Below are positions 25,500-35,680 of a stretch of DNA of 64,000 bases, one piece after another. The stretch comes from Dillenia suffruticosa (taxonomy: Eukaryota; Streptophyta; Magnoliopsida; Dilleniales; Dilleniaceae). The first letter of the stretch is position 1. Every line of letters starts with the position of its first letter. A model generated the notes under the pieces. The model worked only from the letters and a program-made list of their open reading frames with translations, was not told the DNA's origin and searched no databases. Where the stretch lies: positions 5,937,501-6,001,500 of the forward strand of contig JAVTVX010000031.1 of the NCBI GenBank assembly GCA_033439265.1. Direction: 5' to 3'. Position numbers and translations under genes: made by a program.

Positions 25500-28320
25500 T
25501 GTACGAAATGTAATAAATTTCGCTTATACATTATGTAATTATTGATTTGTCTTCTCTATTTTTATATTTTTGTTCGGTCTACTTTTATTCGGTGTATTAT
25601 ATGTAATGATATGGTTATAATGCATAGTAACAAGTGATATCGCTATAACAAGTGGTATAGTAAATGGTAACAAGTGCATCTTATGTCATAAAAATTAGGT
25701 TTTGATATGAAAATTTAAGTGAAAACTAGATTTAAAAATAATCTAATCAATTGGTTTAAATTAAATTATGCTACCAATGGCAAAGGTGCAAAGCACAAAC
25801 AAACGGTGAATGCTTCAAATAACAAATCAAAAAAATTGTATGAAACATAATAATTGCAAGATAACAAGTCGTAACAAGTCATAAAAATTACATTAATAAG
25901 CATATGAGAAATAACAAATATGGGAAATTTAACAAGTTCTAAAAATCGCATGAAAGTAGTAATTGCAAAACATAACAAGTTGTAAGTCCTAAAACATATG
26001 GGAAAAAAAGAGGTATATTGACTAAAAGTATTGCACGACTAAAATGGATAATGATTAAAGTGTGTAATGAAAAAGAGGCAGGTAAAAAGGAGGAAAAAGT
26101 AATAATACGTCTAAAAAAATTGTGTAATGAAAAAATGTATGAAAAATGGTTTAAATTGTTTAATGAAAAAAAGCACGGAGAAAAGGTTTTGGAAATTTGT
26201 TTTGAAAACTTATTTGTGAAAATAGCGGCCTTGGGATATGATTTGTCCATTTAACTTGAAGATATTATTGTAGTCGTTGGATTGATATGTCCACTATTGG
26301 ATTAATGAAAGTGCAAAAAATTTGAGGTTGTTTTGAGATATAAATGAACCATTTTCCAATAACATGATAATATCAGTCTAACATTACTATATAATATATA
26401 TTACTATATGTGTTACTATAAATTACATTATCGAATAATGCAGTGGTTGGACCAATTTAGGTGACACAATCGCTGGATGAGTGGATAAGCGGAGTATACA
26501 TGTTAGTGTCATAATATAAAACTATTATAATTATGATTTTCAATATTAATTTAAATAAAGTAATTATCAATAATATAATATTAGTATAATATAATATTAG
26601 TATGTTATATAACTTAATTAATTATCAATATTAATATTAGTAAATATTATAATATTAATAATTTAAATAATGTTACATGTGAAATGTGAAATGTAAAATG
26701 TAAAATATTATGTTAAAGGTACTTTCCAATATTTATAATTTTAAATAATTATTAATTTTAAACATGTAAAATTAGTGGCTAAGATGGGTGTAGATGTAGT
26801 TTGGTTGGATTGTACTGAGGTATTAATGGTATTAATCTCAATCGTTCACATGGGTAAGTATTCATCTCCAATAGGGCGATAAGAAAAGTTGGAAAGGCAC
26901 ATCTCCTATCGTGTCCAATTTATTCTTCAATTTTCTCCGCCATTGAACTTAGTTTATGATATAATTTAATTTAATATAATTAATTAAATTTAATGTAATT
27001 TTCTTAGTTTTGATCATTATTAATTTAAATAAAATTATTAGTAATTTAAATAATTTAAATAATATTTCTAGATTTCAGAGTTATTTAAATATTTTAGAGT
27101 TTGCTCCAAATGCAATGTAATGTAATTTATGGGATTAATAAAAGAACTCATTTGGATTGTCTTCCTTTTCCAGTAACATAATAACATAGTAATATAATCT
27201 CATGAATAATAACATAATAATAGGTAATGTACTAACATAATTAATTACACCATTATATTATTATAATTTCTAACTATAACACTATATTATCTAATAATTT
27301 AATAATTGATCAATGAATTTTCAAAAATATAACACTATATTATATAAATTAGTAATTTCATATCACAAATAGACATAATTAGCAGAGCTCAGGGGCTCAC
27401 GCCATGTACACAGGACAGTAAGGCATGCCAATGCACACATGCGTACCTCTGCCACCATGGACATGCGCATCGCTTGGACGAAGTCACATTTCTTAATTAT
27501 AAAATCTAAAATATGAATTAAATATAGTGATGTATATAGTGTAATTAATATTAATAATTTAAATAATATAATGATATGTATATGACATATATTGATGTAC
27601 AAGTCCCATGAAATGTAGTAAAAATATAATAATAGCAGGTAACAATTGGATGAAATACAGTAATAATGTAATAATAGCAGATAACAATAAGATGAAATGT
27701 AGTAAGTGATTTTTTGAAGAAAGTGTAAGACTAAAACGTAATGATTAATAAAACAAATGTGTAATAATAAAAATATACGATAAAAATAAAAAGTGGGTAA
27801 AGATAAAAAGTGTGAGAAAACTAAAAAAAATGGTTTGGGGATTCGAAAATTTGTTTGTGAAAAAAATAGAAAATTTTGAAAATTTGTTTGTGAAAATGGC
27901 ATGCATACAGGGCTATGCACGCTTGGTCTACTGCACAAGCGCATGCACACATGCGCACATGCACACCTTTGCCACCGCCTATATGCGCACCGCCCAGTCC
28001 ATTATTTGGTGAAGTCACATTTCTTAATTATAAAATCTAAATATAACTAAGTATAGTGATGTGTATGGTATAATTAATATTAATCTAAATAATATAATGA
28101 TATAAAATTAAAGTATGATATGTATATGATATGTATGAAATGTAGTAATAGGAGGTAATAATTGTAGGAAATGTAGCGTGGTAATAACTAAAACAAAAAT
28201 ACAAACAAAAACACAAAATTGATGTAATAACAAAAAAAGGCGATAAAGATAAAAGCATGGAAAAAGTGGGAAAAAATAACGGGGTTTTGAAAATTTGTTT
28301 GTGAAAATGGCAGTTAAGTA
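25500..28320. repeat. AT-rich CACTA interior with large diverged tandem repeats
   Basis: The phrase 'gaagtcacatttcttaatta' plus 'taaaatcta' occurs at 27480 and 28011, an offset of 531 bp. Both are preceded by a GC-richer 'catgcgcacatgcacacc' type segment and followed by 'tatagtgatgt.tat.gt' and a 'gaaaatttgtttgtgaaaat' tail (about 27845-27897 and 28290-28313). A related tail lies at 26190-26226. A second family, 'taacaagt.gtaacaagtc', clusters at 25620-25990. No gene is supported here. The small ORFs at 26018-26254 and 27363-27950 are repeat-derived. Confidence 0.6.
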
Positions 28321-28694
28321 ATTAAAACAAATATATTATAAATCATCTCATGTAAACCATAAAAACTTCTCCTTCTCTCTGAAAACTCTCCTTTCCTCGA
28401 AACTCTCAAAAGTTCTAACTCAACCAAAAGTTCATTCCTATCAAATATTTTCAACCAAAAATCAAAAGAGTTGCTCCCCTAACCTATCTAAACTTCTCAC
28501 TTAAGCTTCACTAAAGCACTTTATAACATATATTCAATAGCTACAAGACGAACGATTTGCAAAGTTTTATCAAAAGATAATTATATTTAAAAAAAATAAA
28601 AAATTGCTTTGGGTTCTGCAATATTCTAAAAGATTTTAAATTTTACTAGCTATAAATATAATATGGGATAAATATGGAATGAAGTAAAAAAAGG

Positions 28695-30160
28695 ATGAGC
28701 ATTATAACTAACCACGAAGAATCACAACCATCTTAAGAACAAGTTGAGTCTGAAGAAATCCAATCATCCTAAGATGTTACCCCAAATTTGGTTTAAAAAT
28801 AAATAGATCATTTTATTTTGAGATAATTAGTAATTATCCATTTTTAATTTTTAATTTTGAGCAGTTCTCAAGACATGTAGAGACCCGACGCATATCAAAA
28901 TGTTTGGTACTTAGAAAAAGGAAAACGCATGATGGTTGAAATGAACGAAATAAATCAACAAATAGGAATCGATGGTACAATCTATACTAGATTCCTTGGC
29001 TCTATAGTCAGAATACATTTGATTGCTCCAATAATATATAGGACTTGGCTGACACGCCAACAGAGTATAAAGAGAACATGTGAAAAATTGTATAGCTATC
29101 TAATTTTATTACTCAATTGCATAATGACATAGATGAAAATTAATAAATCTAATTTTATTTTTATATTTCAATTGTAGTGAAAGATTACTTTCAAACCACT
29201 TAGAGACGACACTAAGAAATGGGTTATTGAAAAATTATATGAAAAATAGAAGAGTTTTAAAAATACTCTTAAATCAAAATGGTTCAATGATTCACTTGGA
29301 ATAGATGAAAGTATCAAGAGAATGGAAAATAAAAGAGTTGATCCAAATTAGTATAAGGAGTTTGTTACTTTCTGATTGAGTGATAAAGAAAAAATACAAG
29401 TTAACAATTTTTCTCTCTACTCTCATTCACTTGTATTCTAATTCTTTTTTCATTGTAAGAAATTAGTAAAAAAAAAATTTTAAAAGTTGCATAAAGTTGA
29501 CTGATCTACATTGCTTATGATTGAAGTCATTTATCAAACTCATACATGAAAAGGTATAAACAATTTATATTTTATTTTACTTGCAATTAATTTTACCACA
29601 TGATATTTCAAACTGGTTTACTTTTATTATTATAGACGACACAATCTGGGATGAAACCTTCTAGAATTGAACTTTATATTACAAGTAGAATCTGATCAGA
29701 TAGTAGTCTAGTTTCTACGAAAGTATCAAAAGTTATGGCATAGATGATTATTTTTATGTAATTCTAATTGATATGTTTATGGGACATTGACGTTTGATTC
29801 ACTTTACTTGTCACAAAAAATGATAAAGAGTGGAATGGAGTCTATTGTCAGTGAAGAAGGGCAAGTAGAAAGTTCGAATTTATCTTGGAAAAATGATATC
29901 ATATTTAAAATTAAAGTGTCTGATTTGAGGGGAAGAATTATATGTGTGGGAAAAGTTACAACTCCATCACAACGTATGCATTCAACCAAACTTGAGAATG
30001 CATATATGACTATTATGATGGAACAATTAATAAAACAAAATTACAATCTTACTAATTCGGTGAACAATGTTTTTATGCATGCTGGAAGTGGACAACAAGA
30101 TGAATTGATGAACCTGATTAATGAAACAAGACTTCTTGATAGTGTTCAGGTATGAATGTC
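28695..30160 (+). pseudogene. Transposase_24 (Ptta/En/Spm) pseudogene, CACTA second gene
   Basis: A short first exon with stops (28696-28790) is followed after an intron by 'WYLEKGKRMMVEMNEINQQIG' split over 28900-28970, then 'FLGSIVRIHLIAPIIYRTW' (28990-29047). This matches the conserved core 'G...V.FNE.GQPIG....F.SFLG...R....P..Y..W' of plant Transposase_24 proteins. About 29170-29390 gives 'DDTKKWVIEKLYEK' and 'KSKWFNDSLGIDESIKRM', the next conserved block. 29787-30155 is an open C-terminal part with 'GRIICVGKVTTPSQRM', equivalent to the family's 'GRVRG.G..VTPS' motif, then a helical tail. It lies downstream of the TNP2 pseudogene in the same orientation, as in canonical En/Spm elements. 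Stops in the middle exons rule out function. Confidence 0.75.
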
Positions 30161-30409
30161 ATTTCTTTGGTTTTTACCATAATCTTACTAATTTTATTTT
30201 CATCTTTTAAATAATAATCCAAATTATTTGTATTGTTAGCTTTCTCCAATACTAGATGTTGGGAGTGCACATAGAAACCAACCATCATCATCACCACATG
30301 ACTCCATCCCAAAAAGTAATATTTTAAATTACAACCACTTTTTACAATATACTATGTAATTATATTCATTTTACCATTGATTTTTATGAATACATTGACA
30401 TGAACAAGT

Positions 30410-31500
30410 GTGCATAAAGTTGGTCACTTGCTTAGTTTTGATACTGAGACTGTGCTTTCAAATTGTGATGGTAACATTTTTTATGATTGAAGTGAATATT
30501 TTTTGCATGAGCTTCTCAAAAGATATGCAATTGTTAGCCATGCAATCTTTTTTTTTGTCTTATATGTATCTGTCATTCTACTAATGTATCAATCATTCTC
30601 GCATATTAATACAAGGATTACATTTATATTATTTTTGTAATTTCTTTATTTTATAGTCTTTGCATCATCTTAAAAATATCGTTACTATTAATATCATGTG
30701 TAACCCGACAATAAAATTTATTAACATTTCCTAACACTTATGATGATGACCACCTTCCTAGCATTGTGATAACTGATGATAAAAAAGTAGTAATCTTTTC
30801 TAACACTTTGGTAAGCAATGATAAAAAGTAGTACATTTTTTAACACTTGTGCTAACCGATAATACAATACAACAATTTTTTAGCGGACGATAAAAAGTAG
30901 TAACATTTCCTAACACTTGTGATAGCCAATGATACAAGATAATAACTTATATTAACATATATGGGAATTGACGATAAAAGTTAGTAATATTTACTAACCC
31001 TTTTCTAACCCACAATAAAAGAAAATAATATTTTCTAATACTTATGATACCGACGATAAAAGACATTAGCTCATACTAACACATATAGTAACTGACAATA
31101 AATGACTATAACTTTTCCCAACACTTTTTCTAACTGATATAATAAAAGATAGTAATTTTTCCTGACACTTGTGGTAATGATGATAAACTCTAGAACATTT
31201 CCTTATACTTGTGTGATCAACGATAAAAGGGCAGTTCTTGAATTTGTGGTATCTGACACTAAAAGTTAGTAACATTTATTAACATTTGTGATAACCGTTA
31301 CAAAAAGATAATAACATTTTCTAACATATGTGGTAACAATAATAAATAGTAGTAACGTTTCTTAACAATTATGGAGACTGACGATAAAGGTGGTAATATA
31401 GCCTAACATGTGTGGTAATCGATGATAAATGAAAATAACTTTTAACAATACATTCGAAACTATTGATGAAAGACAGTAACTTTTATCCATACTTTTTTAA
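30410..31500 (+). repeat. CACTA subterminal repeat region, right copy
   Basis: Degenerate units of 'cctaacacttgtgataaccg' plus 'atgataaaagtagtaa' recur every 50-65 bp from about 30710 to 31480. The left part (30410-30690) is a non-repetitive stretch with coding-like 'ETVLSNCDGNI'. The whole is the inverted counterpart of 1-1430. Confidence 0.8.
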
Positions 31501-31657
31501 TAGTCAATATAGATCCAGAGCATGATCCAACAATGACTAAGACTGTCAGAATAAACCTATCCTGACTGGTATATAGACAACTAAAGTTCCATCCATTGAA
31601 AAAGGTTTTGTCAATAGTTTTAATAGGCTTAGTAGATAGTTTTCGTCCATCTAGATA

Positions 31658-31676
31658 GGGCACTTGTTTTGTAGTG
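31658..31676 (+). repeat. CACTA terminal inverted repeat (right end of element 1)
   Basis: 'gggcacttgttttgtagtg' reads CACTACAAAACAAGTGCCC on the other strand, a textbook CACTA terminus. It lies 177 bp beyond the subterminal array. The 3 bases that follow are TGA (31677-31679). The partner end is expected just left of the window, so the target duplication cannot be checked. Confidence 0.8.
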
Positions 31677-32287
31677 TGATAAATTGAATCATAGATATGA
31701 GAAAAATTGAACACACATTATTTCATATTACTTTCATGTAGAGAAAACATTATCCTTACCTGATATTGCTTTTCTATTTTTTCTTTGAAAAATAAGGTTT
31801 CATTATGTAGTTTTTTATACCAACCGATATTCAGATTCATATTCTGATTAAACCAATTCAAACATCTGTTAAATTCATTTAGGCAAAAATCTCCCATCTT
31901 TTCTATTTCTAAATTTCAAATCTAAGACTTACTTAACAGAGTTAGCACTTTTATTCACTAGGTCAATTGTTCGTTAATTTTAGATATTATTATTAAATCA
32001 AGAAACTATAATATAACACAAGAATTAAAAAAAAAAAAACCGGAAAAACCATATTTTCTAAATGAAAATTGCTTTATTTTTTTATCATATTAGCATCATA
32101 GTACTTATTTAACCAATTATAAATACATATAACAGACAAATGAATTATTTATTTACAAAATTTGAAGCTAACATGATATTTTTTGGCAATTTTTGTTAAT
32201 TAATTTCCATTTACAACATGTGATAGTTTTACACACACACATACACACATATATAAATCTTTTCTATATTTTATATATACGATGTAG

Positions 32288-32399
32288 GAGAAAATTGAGC
32301 AACTTTTGAGCTTACGAGAGCAACATGAAGATCAAGATGGTATTGCTTCTTTGGATGGAGATGTGTTTTCTAAAGTATTGGGTTGTGTTCATAGGATGG
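32288..32399 (+). pseudogene. Transposase_24 exon of an outer CACTA element, left half
   Basis: After a splice-acceptor-like 'gatgtag' the frame gives 'EKIEQLLSLREQHEDQDG' and 'LDGDVFSKVLGCVHRM'. It continues across the retrotransposon at 49819 as 'GFGVTPKI', reproducing the family motif '...VLG....G..RGMGFGVTP'. It duplicates the C-terminal part already present at 29787-30155, so it belongs to a different CACTA copy, and it lies outside the terminus at 31676. Element 1 therefore appears to have inserted into an intron of this outer gene. Confidence 0.75.
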
Positions 32400-32579
32400 T
32401 GATAGCAATATTTTTAGCTACTTGAATTATATTATTTTAGATTTTATTTATGAATTTTAGGATTGTTTTAAACCCAATTTCAAGATTTTACATTGATTAG
32501 TTTCGTGGATTTTGATTTAGAAAACTTTGGGACTAGTTTCTAAATTTTGGATTGCACAGACAATTGTCACTACAAAAAA

Positions 32580-33330
32580 ACAAGAATTTAGCAATGAATT
32601 TTAGCAACGACAAATATTCGTCGTAAATCTACAACAAATTTAGCAACAAAAAAAGCTATCGTCGCAAATTAGCCATAATTTTAGCAACAAAAATATTTTT
32701 GTCACAAATTTAGCAATAAAGAAACTTTTCGTTACAAAATTCGTCACAAATTTTTTACGAAAATTTTTTCAACCACAATTCGTTACAAATTTGCGACGAA
32801 TAAAAATTTCATTGCTAAATTTGCAACGAATTTCAAAATTCGTCGCTAAATTTGCAACGAATGAAAAATTCGTCGCTAAATTTGGGACGAATGAAAAATT
32901 CATCCCTAAATTTGCGACGAATGAAAAATTCATCCCTAAATTTGGGACGAATGAAAAATTCGTCCCTAAATTTGGGACGAATGAAAAATTCATCCCTAAA
33001 TTTGCAACGAATGAAAAATCCGTCCCTAAATTCGGGATGAAAAAAAATTTGTCCCAAAATTTTGGGACGAAATAGAAATTCGTCCCTAAATCTGGGACGA
33101 ATTCGTTTATTCGTCCCAAAATATTGCGACGAACTTCTCAATTTGTCCCTAAATTTGGGATGGAAATGAATTTGTCCCTAAATTTGCAACGAATTTCTAA
33201 ATTTTTCGCAAAGTTAGGGCCAAATATTTATATTCGTCGCAACAAATTCGATTATTTGTTGCTAAATTTGTTATAAATTAGTGACAAATATAACATTTGT
33301 GGTAAAATTCGTCGCTAAAATTCATATTTC
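32580..33330. repeat. CACTA 2 left subterminal array with perfect 30-bp period core
   Basis: A dense array of 'TTCGTCCCTAAATTTG' and 'GGGACGAA', alternating in both orientations so that neighbouring copies pair as palindromes. In 32845-33060 the unit 'aatgaaaaattcgtccctaa' plus 'atttgggacg' repeats every 30 bp. The outermost units (32590-32830) carry 'TTCGTCGC' and 'GCGACGAA'. Such motifs serve as binding sites for the TnpA-type protein in characterised CACTA elements. The role here is inferred. Confidence 0.9.
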
Positions 33331-33794
33331 AGTCATTAGAAACATTTTCTAGTATTATAAACATTTTCTAAAATAAAAAATAATTTGTAAACGGTGTTAT
33401 ACACTGATAGCGTACAAAATCTTAAGATGTTCAAAAAACTTTATTTAAAATCATTCATTCATTATCTATTTATATAAAAGAATGATAATATAGTATAATC
33501 TTTTAAATTTGTACATTTATTTTCTATAACTTTACAAATCTTTTAAATTGTTACAAAAGAGTATTATTAGTATATTCATTTTCTATTCATTATTTGTTTA
33601 ATTTTCCATTCCCAGCACTGATAACTTTATTTTATAAATTTGTTTAAATACTTGATTGACTAAACTAAGAGTTAAAGTATAAATACTTGTTAACTAATAA
33701 TCAATATACTGAATTTTTTTATATACGCAAATATTGTTAATAGTTTGTCGATTTAGTTTATATTTTAGTGTATTCAAAGAGTTATTTATTAGAA

Positions 33795-34205
33795 ACCATA
33801 AGTATTATTGCAAAATTCGTTGTAAATTGTAATGGAAAAAATTATTTATCGTTAAATTTGCCACAAATTGCTGCGAAAACATATATTTATCGGAAATTTA
33901 GCGATGAAACCATTCTTCGTTATAGATTTTAGCGACAAAAAAAATTTTCGTCCCTGACTTTGGGACGAAAAAAAAATTTCGTCCTTGATTTTGAGACAAA
34001 ATAAATACATTCCTGATTCAGGGATGAAAAAAATTTTCGTCCCTGATTCTAGGACGAAAAAATATTTCGTCCCTGATTTTGGGACGAAAAAAAATTTCGT
34101 CCCTGATTGAGGGAAGAAAAAAAAAATTCGTCCCTGATTCTGGGACGAAAAATATTTTCGTCCCTAATTATGGGACGAATTTTGGGACAAAAACGTTTTG
34201 TCCCT
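33795..34205. repeat. CACTA 2 second left array ('TTCGTCCCTGATT' type)
   Basis: After about 450 bp of AT-rich spacer, units of 'ttcgtccctgattttgggac' plus 'gaaaaaa' follow every 38-42 bp from about 33945 to 34200. They are preceded by a few 'CGTTGTAAATTG' type copies. The units differ from the first array by 'TGATTTTGGG' in place of 'TAAATTTGGG'. Confidence 0.85.
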
Positions 34206-34289
34206 ATTTTCAATATATTTCACACTTTATTCACTTTTACTTTCTCTCTCTCCCTCTCTCTCTCTATCGGGTTCATTTTTTAAGAATAG

Positions 34290-35065
34290 CCGCAAAGTGG
34301 TACTGCGAAGGGATGGCGGATGGGATGCCGGATCTATGATGATGTTAGGTAATCTCTCTCTCTCTCTTGGCTGTAGATGGCAGATCCGGTGGCCAGCCAC
34401 CGGATTTGAGTTGCAGAAGGTAGATCGGACTGCCAGCCACCAGATCTGAGCTTTAGAAGGCAGATCCGACGGCTAAGCCGCCCGATATGCCCTTCACGGG
34501 TGAGCCGCAGCAAGGGACGACAGCCCCTGTACGGCTGAGGTGCGTGAAGGGGCCTCTGGGCTCTTTGCCGCTCCGCCGTGCGAAGTGGCTGCCTCCCCTG
34601 TGCGGCCCAGGTGTGCGAAGGGGCCGATGTCCCCTTTGCGGCTGCGTCGCCCCTCTGCGGCACATACGCGCGAAGGGGCCGCTAGCCCCTTTCTGCCTCT
34701 GCCGCCCCTCCATGGTGTATACGCGCGAAGGGGCCAACGCGCGAAGGGGCTACTGGCCCCTTTGCGGCTCCGCCGTCCCTGCGCGGCGCAAAAGTGCAAA
34801 GGGGCCGATGGCCTCTTTGTGGCTCCGCCTCTCGTGCGCTGCCCAGACACTCGAAGGGGCCGCTGGCCCCTTTGCGCCTCCGCCACGCGAAGGGGCAACC
34901 GCCCCTACGCGGCCCAGACGCGCAAAGGTGCCGCACAGCCCCTGCGTAGCCTTGTTGTGCGAAGGGGCCACTGGCCCCTGCGCGGCCCATCGTGGCCCAT
35001 TAGCCTAGGCCATTGCACTGCCCGGCCCCGCGCATTGGGCCCAGCCTGGCCCAACAATTTAATTT
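34290..35065. repeat. GC-rich tandem block upstream of the CACTA 2 transposase
   Basis: Nearly 800 bp, strongly GC-rich and full of CpG inside an AT-rich element. From 34340 to 34480 a 'ggc(a)gatccg.tggccagcca' phrase repeats three to four times. From 34480 to 35000 imperfect units of 55-75 bp contain 'gcgcgaaggggccgctggcc' and 'cctttgcggctccgccg', with the palindromic core AAGGGGCC...GGCCCCTT. It lies between the subterminal array and the transposase, where the promoter and untranslated leader would be. Several frames on both strands are open because of repetition and composition. I do not call them genes. Confidence 0.85.
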
Positions 35066-35680
35066 AATTGATTTTTTTTAATTTTTTGAGAAATGTTATT
35101 TAAAAAATGTTTTTATAATATTGTTTTAATAATATATTAGTTATTTATAAATGTTTTTGATGTGTTAGGTTTTGCGATTCTCGAATATTTGGATTGGAAG
35201 CTCTTACTGGTGTTGATATCGGAGTCTATCGGTAAGTTATTAATTGGTGGTGAAAAATGTTTTAATATGTACTGTAATAATTGAAAAAATGCAATTTGTA
35301 GTAAATTTTATGTGATAATTGATTATGAAAAATATTATGTTAACAATAATCAGCAGTTTATAGTAAATCTTATATCGATTTGTTAAATAATCAATGTTGT
35401 TAAATGTTTAATATTTGATACTTTATTTAATTCTTTGATAATATTTAATGTTATTGTAATAATTTAGTTAATTTGTTTGATATTAATTAAGTTTATAATA
35501 TTATTTATTATTATATTTAATTTTTGTGAAATTTATCTTTGTATTAATGATGATTTGAGTTTTGTACAATTAACGTTATTATTTATTGTTATATGAGCTT
35601 AGTTGGAATTAATGATGATATTAGTATTGATAATTTAGTAGTTTTTTTGTATTTTTATTAATATTTAAAAAATTTTAAAT

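Noticed and set aside
27363..27950. 195-codon minus-strand ORF
   Set aside because: Its composition is hydrophobic and Tyr/Leu-rich from AT-rich repeats, it spans a tandem repeat boundary and it shows no domain.
32840..33060. Regular short repeats suggestive of a CRISPR array
   Set aside because: The units are contiguous 30-bp tandem copies with no unique spacers, they lie inside a CACTA end, and this is plant DNA.
32769..33141. Overlapping ORFs of about 60-116 codons on both strands with a 10-residue repeat
   Set aside because: They are produced by the 30-bp period of the CACTA subterminal array, which keeps several frames open. No start context, domain or expression signal supports them.
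34334..35067. ORFs of up to 175 codons on both strands in the GC-rich block
   Set aside because: At least two plus and two minus frames are open at once, all with low-complexity Ala/Arg/Pro/Gly composition. This is expected from GC-rich tandem repeats.
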